A stretch of 64,000 bases of DNA from Arachidicoccus rhizosphaerae (GTDB taxonomy: Bacteria > Bacteroidota > Bacteroidia > Chitinophagales > Chitinophagaceae), in the NCBI RefSeq assembly GCF_900107765.1, contig NZ_FNQY01000003.1:62001-126000 (forward strand). The letters run 5' to 3'. Every line of letters begins with the position of its first letter. Position 1 is the stretch's first letter. Below are positions 46,783 to 56,652 of the stretch, piece by piece. Under the pieces are notes generated by a model. That model was not told the DNA's origin. It saw nothing but the letters and a program-made list of their open reading frames with translations, and made no database searches. Made by a program: the position numbers and the translations under genes.

Positions 46783-46973
46783 TTAGCGAAGTAAAGGAAT
46801 TTCTGCAGGATTGCGCCTGTAATTTACCGTACATGACCGCCTTTTTCCGTTTATCTAAAAATAGTACGTATCGATTGAAAACCATATTATATTTGCTAGG
46901 CTTTTCAATTTCAGGCAAAATGGCAAAAAAAGGCCAACTTTTCCTTGTAAAAGTTCAAAATGCAAGCAAATAC

Positions 46974-48404
46974 ATGAGTAAACTAAAGCTAGTAGTCGTA
47001 TTTATGATGGCCCCCATGCTAATTTTTGCCCAGCAAAATGACATTTGGGACCTGCAAAGGTGTGTAACTTATGCCCTTGATAATAATATTTCAGTAAAAC
47101 AGTCTGATATCCAGGCCAGGTTGGATGCATTAAGCCTGAAACAAGCAAAAAGCGGTCAAATACCCACTTTAAATTTCAATACCCAGGGCGGTTATAATTT
47201 TGGCCGTTCAGTGGACCCTACCACCAATCAGTTTACGACCAATAGAGTCTTATTCCAGAGTTATGGCCTCCAGACAGGGGTTACGCTATTTAATTTTTTT
47301 AAGCTCCAAAATGATATTAAAAGTAAAAAAATTGAAAGTGAATCTTCCCAACAGGATATCAACAGAGCTAAAAGTGATGTAACCTTGAATGTGGCTGCTG
47401 CCTATTTGCAGTATTTATTGGCAAAAGAGCAGGTAAATATTGCCAAAGGACAAATAGAACTGACTACCAATCAGTTAGAACTAACCAAAAAACAAGTCGC
47501 CGCCGGGGCTCTTCCAGAACTGAATGCGGCGCAATTATCCGCGCAACTAGCCACAGATAGTAGCACTTATATTACAAACCAAACCACTATGGAGCAAAAT
47601 AAGCTCCAATTGCTGGCATTATTGAATTTAAGTGCGGATACCCCATTTGAGGTTTCTTTACCGGATGTCGATAAAATTCCACTGGAGCCTCTAAGTGAAT
47701 TAGAACCGGGTGCCCTTTACCAAAATGCACTTAATACTCAATATCAGCAAAAAGTTGATTCGTTAAAAATCCTGGCTGCCCAATATGCTGCAAAATCTGC
47801 GAGAGCATCCATGTACCCTTCTTTATCCGCCTTTGGATCTGTTGGGTCTAATTATGCCAGTTCCTATATGACTCAGTCAGGTAGTTTTCCTTATACAGAC
47901 ACTATTGGCAGTGTTAATATAAACGGACAAAATTACTACACTACGGCTCAGGGGCAGATACCCGTTTATAGCAAAGCGGGATATGGCAAACAAATTTTTG
48001 ACATTAACCTTTCACAGGCTGTCGGACTCACTTTGAACATCCCGATTTTCAATAATCGTCAGTCCAAAACCGCCTGGGAACAGGCTAAATTAAATGTCAC
48101 CAATCTGGAATTACAACAGGAACAAAACAAGCAAACTTTACAGCAGGACATCTATAAAGCTTATACCAACGCAAAGTCAGGAATTGAAAAATTTAATGCA
48201 AATTCAAAAGGAGCTTCTTACGCTCAATATGCATATCACCTGGCAGAGCTCCGGTATGATAATGGCATGTTATCCGCCTCAGATTATCTGGTTCAGCAAA
48301 ATAATTTATATACTGCTAAAATCAACCAGGTAGCCGCCCGTTATGAATATATTTTCAGGTTAAAAGTTCTGGAATTTTATAAATTCAACCATATAAATTT
48401 ATAA
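46974..48404 (+). CDS. TolC-family outer-membrane efflux protein
   Basis: 476 residues from the ATG at 46974, which starts a signal peptide (MSKLKLVVVFMMAPMLIFAQ); the frame is open upstream to 46833 but that stretch has no signal. Two OEP repeats: WDLQRCVTYALDNNISVKQSDIQARLDALSLKQAKSGQIPTLNF opens the first, and a second includes SVGLTLNIPIFNNRQSKTAWEQAKLNV-like VGLTLNIPIFNN. The long helices with QVNIAKGQIELTTNQLELTKKQV form the tunnel. It provides the outer-membrane channel for the adaptor 86 bp downstream. No inner-membrane pump is in the window. Confidence 0.92.
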   Translation: MSKLKLVVVFMMAPMLIFAQQNDIWDLQRCVTYALDNNISVKQSDIQARLDALSLKQAKSGQIPTLNFNTQGGYNFGRSVDPTTNQFTTNRVLFQSYGLQTGVTLFNFFKLQNDIKSKKIESESSQQDINRAKSDVTLNVAAAYLQYLLAKEQVNIAKGQIELTTNQLELTKKQVAAGALPELNAAQLSAQLATDSSTYITNQTTMEQNKLQLLALLNLSADTPFEVSLPDVDKIPLEPLSELEPGALYQNALNTQYQQKVDSLKILAAQYAAKSARASMYPSLSAFGSVGSNYASSYMTQSGSFPYTDTIGSVNINGQNYYTTAQGQIPVYSKAGYGKQIFDINLSQAVGLTLNIPIFNNRQSKTAWEQAKLNVTNLELQQEQNKQTLQQDIYKAYTNAKSGIEKFNANSKGASYAQYAYHLAELRYDNGMLSASDYLVQQNNLYTAKINQVAARYEYIFRLKVLEFYKFNHINL

Positions 48405-48490
48405 ACAGCTTTTCTAGATTGTTATTTAATATTCAGTCAACAATTATTTAAAGCCTCATTCATCAACTGACCCTTTATTATATAAATACT

Positions 48491-49861
48491 ATGAGTAAGA
48501 AGTTTAAATGGATTATCATTATTTTGGTCATTATCATTGCTCTATTAATTGCCTTAAGCAAAATGGGGGTATTTGGTAAGGATGAAGGTATTAAAGTATC
48601 CGCAGAGAAAGCTGCGAACCGTACCATAACGGAACTGGTAACGGCCTCGGGGCAAATTTATCCGGTCACTGAGGTTAAAGTTTCTTCAGACATTTCCGGA
48701 GAAATCGTAGACCTGCCGGTGCAAGAAGGAGATACGGTCAGAAAAGGACAGGTATTAGCAAAAATTTACGCCGATATCTACGCCAGTCAAAGAGATCAGG
48801 CTGCAGCTGTAGTTGCACAATCCAAAGCACAGGTTCAAAATGCGATAGACCAGTTGGCCGGATTAAAAGCCACCCTGAACCAAACGCAGGAGGCCTACAA
48901 CCGTAATAAAATTTTACTGGATCAGAAGGTTATCTCTAAATCAGAATTTGAACAAGCAGAACAGGCATATTTATCTGCCAAAGCCAACTATAATGCTGCT
49001 GAGGCCACTATTAATGCCAATAAATTTAATGTTCAAAGTTCACAGGCAAGCCTTTTAAGAGCCCAAACGGACGTTGAACGTGCGACCATCGTGTCACCTA
49101 TGGATGGCATTATCAGCTTAATGGATGTTAAAAAAGGCGAACGTGTAGTAGGTACTGCCCAGATGACGGGAACAGAAATGATGCGAATCGCCGACTTAGG
49201 ACAAATTGAGGTCCGGGTAAATGTGGGGGAAAATGATATTCATAAAGTAAGGATTGGAGACAAAGCGAATGTTCAGGTCGACGCTTATAATCAGCGCAAA
49301 TTCAGAGGCGTCGTTACACAGATAGCCAATCCGCAGCCTAATGATGCCACATCCGCTACGGCCACTGCTTCTACCACTGCAACCAATTACCTCGTTCATA
49401 TTTTATTGGAACCGGACAGCTACAAAGATTTAATCGGCAAAGGCAAACCTTTCCCTTTCAGACCCAGTATGTCAGCGAGTGCAGATATAGAAACAAATAC
49501 GGAGGAAGGAGTACTGGCAGTTCCCATTAACGCGGTAACCACCAGAGATAATAAAGATTTAAATAGCGCTGACACAGCAAAGTCTTCCGTTGCAAAAAAA
49601 ACGGATTCAACAAAAAATAAGGAAAATTCAGACGATAATATATCTGAAGTGGTATTTGTCATAGGCCAGGACGGTAAAGTAAAACCAGTAGTGGTCACTA
49701 CAGGAATACAGGATATAAATTATATCCAAATTACAAGTGGATTAAAGGCAGGAGACCAGGTAGTTACGGGCTCCTATGACACTGTCAGTAAACTTCTAAA
49801 ATCTGGAGATAAAGTCAAAGTCGTGGACAAGTCGCAATTGATAGAGGCCACAAAAAAATAA
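48491..49861 (+). CDS. HlyD/MacA-type periplasmic adaptor (membrane fusion protein)
   Basis: 456 residues: one N-terminal membrane segment (about 5-23), a split lipoyl domain (KVSSDISGEIVDLPVQEGDTVRKGQVLAKI near 58-90 and VSPMDGIISLMDVKKGERV near 205), a helical hairpin between them (about 95-200), a beta-barrel domain and a membrane-proximal domain. Two low-complexity stretches occur: Ala/Thr-rich at about 285-297 and Lys/Ser/Asp-rich at about 355-382. It couples an inner-membrane ABC or RND pump to TolC. A MacB-type ABC permease is the usual partner, but none follows; a terminator ends the transcript. The pump must be encoded elsewhere. Confidence 0.92.
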   Translation: MSKKFKWIIIILVIIIALLIALSKMGVFGKDEGIKVSAEKAANRTITELVTASGQIYPVTEVKVSSDISGEIVDLPVQEGDTVRKGQVLAKIYADIYASQRDQAAAVVAQSKAQVQNAIDQLAGLKATLNQTQEAYNRNKILLDQKVISKSEFEQAEQAYLSAKANYNAAEATINANKFNVQSSQASLLRAQTDVERATIVSPMDGIISLMDVKKGERVVGTAQMTGTEMMRIADLGQIEVRVNVGENDIHKVRIGDKANVQVDAYNQRKFRGVVTQIANPQPNDATSATATASTTATNYLVHILLEPDSYKDLIGKGKPFPFRPSMSASADIETNTEEGVLAVPINAVTTRDNKDLNSADTAKSSVAKKTDSTKNKENSDDNISEVVFVIGQDGKVKPVVVTTGIQDINYIQITSGLKAGDQVVTGSYDTVSKLLKSGDKVKVVDKSQLIEATKK

Positions 49862-49875
49862 AGAATTAACTACAT

Positions 49876-49924
49876 AAAAAAAGCCGTTGTAAATGCAAAG
49901 CCTGCATATACAACGGCTTTTTTT
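49876..49924 (+). terminator. Terminator after the adaptor gene
   Basis: A long stem: 49876-49891 (A run, GCCGTTGTA) pairs with 49909-49924 (TACAACGGC, T run), extended inward by ATGCA/TGCAT after one A-A mismatch. Confidence 0.9.
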
Positions 49925-50193
49925 ATGCAGAATTTAGGTCAAGAATTCCCATTCATTTCAGGATACTTATCTTTCAAATAAGAACCTCGCACCGGGGGAT
50001 TCCTATAAATAAAAAAAATAACATGTTTTTAATGTACTCAGTGGCATTTTTTTGCGAAATTGAGATTAAGTAAGCGAATGTAAAATCCTTATCGGCAAAT
50101 TAATAAACTCCTGTATTGCAATTATTTGTAATATAGAAAAAGCTCTAATGGCTGAATACTTCGCTAGACAAAAATCACATTAAAAAAAATCAA
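49925..50193. other. Intergenic region upstream of the SDR gene, no gene seen
   Basis: AT-rich. It must hold the promoter of the SDR-glycosidase pair but I find no clean TTTG-N18-21-TAnnTTTG match, and no reading frame or repeat. Confidence 0.5.
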
Positions 50194-50997
50194 ATGAAAC
50201 TAAAAAACCAGATAGCCATTATCACGGGTTCTTCCAGTGGAATCGGCAAAAGTGTGGCGGAATGCATGGCTGCAGCAGGAGCAAAAGTTGTCATCAACTA
50301 TCCGTTTGAAAAAGGTAAAGCGGAGGCTCAGCAAATACTTGATGGAATAAAATCAAAGGGAGGTGAAGGTATAATATGTCAATGTGATGTCAGCCAGGAA
50401 GATCAGGTAATTGCCATGTTTGAGAGTACCATTAAAACTTTTGGAACAGTTGATATTCTGGTTAATAATGCCGGCATCCAGGTGGACAGCCCCTTTGAAA
50501 ACATGACGCTAAAGCAGTGGAATGCGGTTGTCAACGTTAATTTAACGGGGCAGTTTTTATGCGCTAGGGAAGCTATCAAGGAATTTTTAAGAAGAGGAGT
50601 AGATGCTGAAAAATCATGCGCCGCAGGAAAAATCATCCATATGAGCAGCGTACACCAGGTTATACCTTGGGCCGGACATGCTAATTATGCAACAAGTAAA
50701 GGCGGCATTGATCTGTTAATGCAAACAATTGCTCAGGAATTTGCCGGCCGTAAAATAAGAGTCAATAGCATATGCCCAGGAGCTATCCAGACCCCTATAA
50801 ATAAAGATGCCTGGAGTACAAAAGAAGCGCTGGATAGTTTATTGACCCTTATTCCTTATAATAGAATCGGGCAACCAGAGGACATTGGTAAGGCCGCCGT
50901 CTGGCTCGCCAGCGATGAAAGTGATTATGTAACCGGAGCCTCTTTATTTGTAGATGGAGGTATGACATTATTTCCCGGATTCAGAACGAATGGCTAA
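50194..50997 (+). CDS. SDR oxidoreductase, glucose 1-dehydrogenase-like
   Basis: 267 residues, classical SDR. TGSSSGIGKS (Rossmann glycine motif) near residue 12, VNNAG near 92, catalytic Ser in IHMSSVHQV and YATSK (Tyr-x-x-x-Lys), then NSICPGAIQTPIN. The C-terminus DGGMTLFPGFRTNG closely resembles the end of Bacillus glucose 1-dehydrogenases, which oxidise beta-D-glucose to gluconolactone with NAD(P). Basic and polar residues after strand 2 (NYPFEKGKAEAQ) leave cofactor choice open. It precedes a cytoplasmic GH63/MGH1-like glycosidase by 98 bp on the same strand, which suggests the glycosidase supplies the sugar (inference). Confidence 0.85.
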   Translation: MKLKNQIAIITGSSSGIGKSVAECMAAAGAKVVINYPFEKGKAEAQQILDGIKSKGGEGIICQCDVSQEDQVIAMFESTIKTFGTVDILVNNAGIQVDSPFENMTLKQWNAVVNVNLTGQFLCAREAIKEFLRRGVDAEKSCAAGKIIHMSSVHQVIPWAGHANYATSKGGIDLLMQTIAQEFAGRKIRVNSICPGAIQTPINKDAWSTKEALDSLLTLIPYNRIGQPEDIGKAAVWLASDESDYVTGASLFVDGGMTLFPGFRTNG

Positions 50998-51095
50998 ATA
51001 AATTTCTTTCACAGAAAATAGACAATTTTTAAGGCCAGCCTCTCAATAAATTGATGACAACTTCCTTAACTACCTCAACAACCAGATAAACCAAC

Positions 51096-53846
51096 ATGGC
51101 AAAATCAGCAAAAATAACCACAGACTCCAAGCCAGATAGTAAAGCAAAGGAAAGTTCATCAGGCACTCAGGAGAAAAAACAATCCAATTCAACTAAAAGC
51201 CGGTCAAAACAACCATTGCCCGTATACAATACGAATGAAGGTAAGCGCTTGCTCGAAGCTAACTGGAAAAAATGGGGTCCTTATGTTAGTGATCGCCACT
51301 GGGGTACAGTCAGAGAGGATTATAGCGCAGAAGGAGATGCATGGCGTTCCACAACTCATGATATGGCAAGATCTAAAGCCTGGCGCTGGGGAGAGGAGGC
51401 TATTGGAGGCATCTGCGACAATATGCAACATTTATGCTTTGGTTGGGCATTTTGGAACGGCAAGGATGCTATTTTGAAAGAAAGATACTTTGGCTTAAGT
51501 AATTATGAAGGCAACCACGGTGAAGATGTCAAGGAGTTATATTATTATTTAGATAATACGCCTACACATTCCTACATGAAAATGCTGTATAAGTATCCTT
51601 TTGCTGCATTTCCATATGAACAACTTCTTGAGGAAAATGCAAAAAGGACCCATAAGGATCCTGAATTTGAAATTCTGGATACCGGTGTGTTAGACAACGG
51701 CAGATATTTCGATATCCAGATAGAATACGCTAAAAATGAGCCTGAGGATATCTTAATCAGGCTCACCGTGACTAATAAAAGTGCGGATACCACCGCCCAG
51801 TTGCATATTCTTCCCACTCTTTGGTTCAGAAATGACTGGACCTGGGATCTGCAGCCCAATAAACCTTCCATTTTAAATGCAGGGCTGCATCAGTTAACCT
51901 TATTTAAGGATGTACTGGGTGAATATCAATTTTATACGGCTCCCACGGGTGCTCTGTTATTTTGTGATAATGAAACTAATAATAAGAAGCTTTATGCCAG
52001 TGAAAATGATAGCCAATATGTCAAGGATGGTATCAATGACTTTATCATTCATGGCAATAAAGAGTCCATTAACAATACAAAAGGAACAAAAGCGGCCATT
52101 CATATGCAGGTAACTCTTGAAGCTGGTGCACAAAACACATATCGTTTTCGATTATCTAAAACGCCGTTATCCGGACCTTTTAAAGACTTCGATGACATCT
52201 TCCTTCAAAGAGTAAAACAGGCGGATGAATATTACCATTCATTGCAGGATTTAGTACCCAATGATGAAGAAAGACTGATCCAAAGGCAAGCCCTGGCAGG
52301 CATGTTATGGTCAAAACAATTTTATCATTATAATGTTTCTAAATGGCTACAGGGTGATCCAGGAACACCTCCTCCTCCCAAACAAAGGGAACAGGGAAGA
52401 AACAGTGGTTGGCAACATGTGGATAATCTAAATATAATATCCATGCCAGACAAATGGGAATATCCCTGGTATGCCACTTGGGATTTGGCCTTTCATGCAG
52501 TGAATTTTGCTATGATTGACTCAAAATTTGCGAAGAACCAATTGAAAATTATTACGCATGAGTGGTACATGCATGCAAACGGTCAATTACCTGCGTATGA
52601 ATGGGATTTTGGCAACGTTAATCCACCTGTCCACGCCTGGGCGACCTGGAGAGTGTACAAAATTGATGAGAAAAATCATGGTAAACCTGACACCGATTTC
52701 TTAAAACTGGTCTACCATAAGTTACTGTTGAATTTTACCTGGTGGGTTAACCGTAAGGATGCTGAAAAAAATAACGTTTTTGAGGGTGGATTTTTGGGTC
52801 TTGATAACATAGGCGTTTTTGACAGAAATGATGCGGTTGCAAATGGCGTGCAGTTAGAGCAATCTGATGCCACTGCCTGGATGGCCATGTTTGCATTAAA
52901 TATGATGCGTATCGCACTGGAGCTATGCAAGACAGATATCGTATATCAGGATATGGCATCCAAGTTCTTTGAACACTTTTTATCCATTGCCTACGCTATG
53001 GAAAATGTAAAAGCAGGTGGTGACGGACTTTGGGATGAAGAGGATGAATTCTATTATGACCAGATTCATTCCAAATACGGAGAAAGTATTCGCCTGAAGC
53101 TAAGAAGTATTGTAGGCATTATTCCATTATTTGCCGTTGAAGTAATTGATGAGGCCAGTCTGCAACAGGCCCCTTTATTTATAAAGCGAATGAACTGGAT
53201 ATATGAAAACAAACCCGAATTAGCCAGCCTTGTTTCCAGATGGAAAGAGCAAAATAATACTTTGCATTTACTTTCCCTATTAAGGGGACACCGGATGAAA
53301 AAAATACTGCAAAGGATGCTAGACGAGAATGAGTTTTTAAGTGATTATGGAGTGCGTTCCGTGTCAAAATACCACAAAGACCATCCATACGTTCTGAAAA
53401 TAGGCAATTTAATATATAACGTTGCATATACACCGGGAGAATCGGATTCTAATATGTTTGGAGGAAACAGTAATTGGCGTGGACCTATCTGGATGCCCAT
53501 TAATTTCCTTATTATAGAAAGCCTTCAGCGTTTTCATTATTATTATGGGGAGGATTTTAAAGTGGAATGTCCAACAGGCAGCGGGCAGTATCTGACCATT
53601 CTGGAAATTGCTGAATTTTTAGCAGGGAGGAACCTGCAACTATTCGCAAAAGACCAAGATGGTAAGCGCGCCTTTTTAAACGGGGATGAAAAACAGCAAA
53701 ATGATCCCGATTTCAATCAGTATATTTTGTTTCATGAGTATTTTCATGGCGACACTGGGAAAGGCCTTGGCGCTTCACATCAGACAGGATGGACAGGCAT
53801 CATTGCTAAAATGATTCAATCGAAATATAACCAGAAAAAAAAGTGA
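51096..53846 (+). CDS. MGH1/GH63-like glycoside hydrolase, probably cytoplasmic
   Basis: 916 residues. A Lys/Ser-rich N-terminal stretch (about 1-45) without a signal peptide precedes RLLEANWKKWGPYVSDRHWGTVREDYSAEGDAWRS, the typical start of this family of large bacterial glucosidase-like proteins. The C-terminal alpha/alpha-toroid (about 395-910) contains WDLAFHAVNFAMIDSKFAKNQL, ANGQLPAYEWDFGNVNPPVHAWA and NSNWRGPIWMPINFLIIESL, which match GH63-type catalytic blocks. GH63 enzymes release glucose or mannosylglycerate-type products by inversion; the bacterial substrate here is not known. Partner of the glucose-dehydrogenase-like SDR just upstream. Confidence 0.85.
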   Translation: MAKSAKITTDSKPDSKAKESSSGTQEKKQSNSTKSRSKQPLPVYNTNEGKRLLEANWKKWGPYVSDRHWGTVREDYSAEGDAWRSTTHDMARSKAWRWGEEAIGGICDNMQHLCFGWAFWNGKDAILKERYFGLSNYEGNHGEDVKELYYYLDNTPTHSYMKMLYKYPFAAFPYEQLLEENAKRTHKDPEFEILDTGVLDNGRYFDIQIEYAKNEPEDILIRLTVTNKSADTTAQLHILPTLWFRNDWTWDLQPNKPSILNAGLHQLTLFKDVLGEYQFYTAPTGALLFCDNETNNKKLYASENDSQYVKDGINDFIIHGNKESINNTKGTKAAIHMQVTLEAGAQNTYRFRLSKTPLSGPFKDFDDIFLQRVKQADEYYHSLQDLVPNDEERLIQRQALAGMLWSKQFYHYNVSKWLQGDPGTPPPPKQREQGRNSGWQHVDNLNIISMPDKWEYPWYATWDLAFHAVNFAMIDSKFAKNQLKIITHEWYMHANGQLPAYEWDFGNVNPPVHAWATWRVYKIDEKNHGKPDTDFLKLVYHKLLLNFTWWVNRKDAEKNNVFEGGFLGLDNIGVFDRNDAVANGVQLEQSDATAWMAMFALNMMRIALELCKTDIVYQDMASKFFEHFLSIAYAMENVKAGGDGLWDEEDEFYYDQIHSKYGESIRLKLRSIVGIIPLFAVEVIDEASLQQAPLFIKRMNWIYENKPELASLVSRWKEQNNTLHLLSLLRGHRMKKILQRMLDENEFLSDYGVRSVSKYHKDHPYVLKIGNLIYNVAYTPGESDSNMFGGNSNWRGPIWMPINFLIIESLQRFHYYYGEDFKVECPTGSGQYLTILEIAEFLAGRNLQLFAKDQDGKRAFLNGDEKQQNDPDFNQYILFHEYFHGDTGKGLGASHQTGWTGIIAKMIQSKYNQKKK

Positions 53847-54002
53847 GGTGTTCAACAAACAACATATTTAACCATTCAGCAACAAGTGCTATCGTCCCAG
53901 GCTAATTCCGTATCAGTCAGGATGGACAAAATCATTTTCATATAATTGGACAAGCCGAATTGAGAAAGCTTAAAGTCTTTTTATCTGAATTTTAAATTTC
54001 CT

Positions 54003-54032
54003 TTTGAATTATCCAATTCTTGCATACCTTTG
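54003..54032 (+). promoter_or_regulatory. Promoter of the TPP-riboswitch transcript
   Basis: TTTG (54003-54006), 18 bp, TACCTTTGC (54025-54033): a textbook Bacteroidota promoter. The predicted start, near 54038, falls about 10 nt before the riboswitch. The 150 bp before it (53847-54002) show nothing else. Confidence 0.75.
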
Positions 54033-54047
54033 CCAACGAAAATTTTT

Positions 54048-54130
54048 CCTCGGGGTGCTAATTCCATAACTGGAAAGCTGAGATTAAACCCGTATAACCT
54101 GAACAGGATAATGCCTGCGAAGGGAAGGCT
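54048..54130 (+). promoter_or_regulatory. TPP riboswitch (THI element)
   Basis: Contains the invariant THI-box segments in order: CTCGGGGTGC, a variable P3 hairpin arm, GCTGAGATTAAACCCGT, AACCTGAACAGGATAATGCC and GCGAAGGGAAGG. GCTGAGA binds the pyrimidine and GGATAATGCC with its neighbour binds the pyrophosphate. It sits 81 nt before the receptor ATG. The expression platform is not obvious: no T-run terminator is seen, so control of translation initiation is more likely. Thiamin pyrophosphate should shut off the downstream receptor. Confidence 0.96.
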
Positions 54131-54210
54131 ACACCGCCCACCTGCCTGTATGCGCTGCATATTGTCTGTGTGTCCCCTCTCAAAGTCAATCTGTTCGCAT
54201 TTAATTAATT

Positions 54211-56628
54211 ATGCAAAGGTCATTTATAGTCCTATTTGTTGCTGTACTATTGTCATTGGTTATGTTGCCGGGTTTTACTTTGGCACAGCACATTCGTTTT
54301 CAAGGAAGGGTGCAAAATTCCGACAGGCAGCCGGTCGAAGGGACTACTGTTAAATATAAGGCCGTTAATAAGGATGATTCAGGCACAGTAATAGCTGATA
54401 ATCAAGGAAATTTCAATATAAATTTTCAATATACTTCCAGGTACTTACTTATATTTTCTGCCGTGGGTTACGAAACGGTCCAAAGAGAAATCAAAGTTCT
54501 GGCAGAGAATCCCCTAGCAAAAACATTCATACTACCATCCATCACCACTACACTTGAACCATTGGAAGTTCGGGCAACCAGAGCCTCTGACAATGCTCCA
54601 TTTGCCAAAACCAATATAAGTCAGGCAGCAATCAGCGAAAAAAACCTGGGACGGGATTTACCCTATTTACTGAATCAGACACCGGGCGTTGTTGTCAATT
54701 CCGATGCAGGTAACGGTATCGGATATACAGGAATTCATATCCGGGGCAGCGATGCGACCAGGACCAATGTCACCTTAAATGGTATTCCTTATAATGACGC
54801 GGAAAGTTCAGGTTCTTATTTTGTGGATATGCCTGATATTGCATCTTCAGTTAATTCGATTCAGATTCAAAGAGGGGTGGGGACCTCATCCAACGGAGCA
54901 GGAGCTTTTGGTGCCACCATTAATATCAGCACCAATGAAGTAAAGGAACTTCCTTATGCGACTTTAAGTAATAGTTATGGCTCCTATAATAGTTGGAAAA
55001 ACACTGTTTCAGCAGGCAGTGGCTTGATCGATGGAAAGTTTACAGCAGATGTCCGCCTTAGCCACATCAGTAGCGATGGTTATATTGACCGTGCCTCAAG
55101 TAAACTGGAATCTTTGTTATTTTCGACAGCTTATATCGGTAAATCTACTACAGTCAGGTTCAATTTTATAACGGGTAAGGAAAAAACCTATCAGGCATGG
55201 AACGGGGTGCCTGAGCAATATATTAAAGATGATCCGACCTATAATGAGTTAGGTTATATAGAAAAAGACAGCAGTTATTATCCAAATCAAACCGATAATT
55301 ATACCCAGAGCCATTACCAACTCTTTATCAATCACACATTTAATAAAGTCTGGTCCTTTAGTGTCGCTTCATTTTTGACCAGGGGTATCGGTTATTATGA
55401 AGAATATAAAAATAGTGCGGATTATGCCGATTATGGGATAACATCCATAGATCCTGATAATAGTTCAACAGATCTTATACGCAGAAAATACCTGGATAAT
55501 TATTTTTACGGACAGACTTATTCTTTACAGTTCAAGCAGACAAAAGATTTATTAACCTTGGGCGGAGCCTGGACAAATTATGATGGCGGGCATTATGGCC
55601 GGGTCATATGGACCGCTAACGGAGGTACCCCTCAGGATTATGAATATTACAATACGCCTGCATATAAATACGACAAAAATGTCTATCTGAAATGGATGCA
55701 TGATTTTGGGCAGAACTGGCATCTTTTTGCAGACATGCAGTACCGTCATGTATGGCATAAAATGAAAGGCTTCAGTGGACATCCTGATTTATTGGTTGAA
55801 AGAAAATTTGATTTCTATAATCCCAAACTGGGAATTTCATATACCAAAAATGGTTACCATGCCTATTTAAGCTATGCACTGGCCAACAAGGAACCCAATA
55901 GAGATGATTTCGAGGCAGGACTCACCCATCAACCAACAAGAGAACAGCTACATGATTTTGAGTTGGGTATCGAGAAAAAAACAGCGAAATATTTTTATGG
56001 AATCGGGCTTTATTATATGCGCTATAAGGACCAATTGGTTTTAACAGGCAAACTAAATGATGTTGGGGAGGCCACCCGGATTAATGTTCCCAACAGCTAC
56101 CGGGCAGGTATTGAACTGCAGGGGAGTTACAATTTTGCCACCTGGGTGGATGCAAGTGCGAATGTTGCCTTGAGCAGAAACAAAATTAAAGAGTATACTG
56201 CCTATTATGCCAATTATGATGCCGATTGGAATGAACTTGACCCCATAGCCACTACACAAAAAAATACAGATATAGCTTATTCTCCAAATATCGTAGGTGG
56301 CTTCAGTCTGAATTTCCATCCTACCGGCCAATTAACCTTTTCTCTGGAAGGAAAATATGTGGATAAACAATATCTGGATAATACGCAAAATGATGACAGG
56401 CAGCTAAAAGGTTATTACAATCAGGATATTAGAGTCCGCTATCGTCTAGGCGGTAACTGGTTTAAAAAAATGCAACTTACCTTTCAGGTGTATAATCTGT
56501 TTAGTTCAACTTATTATACCAATGGGGCCACCTATCCTGAATATGAAGGAGGCCAGATAAACAATCTTTTATATTATTTCCCTGCGGCACCTATTCATTT
56601 TATGGCAGGTGTTCAAATTGAGCTATAA
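54211..56628 (+). CDS. TonB-dependent receptor, probable thiamin (precursor) uptake
   Basis: 805 residues: signal peptide ending LAQ, carboxypeptidase-regulatory-like domain (about 27-110), TonB-box-containing LEPLEVRATRASDNAPFA, plug (about 125-240: RDLPYLLNQTPGVVVNSDAGNGIGYTGIHIRGSDATRTNVTLNGIPYNDAES in sequence) and a 22-strand barrel ending MAGVQIEL. Its control by a TPP riboswitch, 81 nt upstream, points to import of thiamin, TPP or a precursor; receptors of this kind (OMR1/OmpT-type) are known in Bacteroidota. No PnuT permease, thiamin kinase or thi biosynthesis gene is adjacent, so the inner-membrane step is elsewhere. Confidence 0.92.
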   Translation: MQRSFIVLFVAVLLSLVMLPGFTLAQHIRFQGRVQNSDRQPVEGTTVKYKAVNKDDSGTVIADNQGNFNINFQYTSRYLLIFSAVGYETVQREIKVLAENPLAKTFILPSITTTLEPLEVRATRASDNAPFAKTNISQAAISEKNLGRDLPYLLNQTPGVVVNSDAGNGIGYTGIHIRGSDATRTNVTLNGIPYNDAESSGSYFVDMPDIASSVNSIQIQRGVGTSSNGAGAFGATINISTNEVKELPYATLSNSYGSYNSWKNTVSAGSGLIDGKFTADVRLSHISSDGYIDRASSKLESLLFSTAYIGKSTTVRFNFITGKEKTYQAWNGVPEQYIKDDPTYNELGYIEKDSSYYPNQTDNYTQSHYQLFINHTFNKVWSFSVASFLTRGIGYYEEYKNSADYADYGITSIDPDNSSTDLIRRKYLDNYFYGQTYSLQFKQTKDLLTLGGAWTNYDGGHYGRVIWTANGGTPQDYEYYNTPAYKYDKNVYLKWMHDFGQNWHLFADMQYRHVWHKMKGFSGHPDLLVERKFDFYNPKLGISYTKNGYHAYLSYALANKEPNRDDFEAGLTHQPTREQLHDFELGIEKKTAKYFYGIGLYYMRYKDQLVLTGKLNDVGEATRINVPNSYRAGIELQGSYNFATWVDASANVALSRNKIKEYTAYYANYDADWNELDPIATTQKNTDIAYSPNIVGGFSLNFHPTGQLTFSLEGKYVDKQYLDNTQNDDRQLKGYYNQDIRVRYRLGGNWFKKMQLTFQVYNLFSSTYYTNGATYPEYEGGQINNLLYYFPAAPIHFMAGVQIEL

Positions 56629-56652
56629 AATGGCATTAAAATATTTATATAT

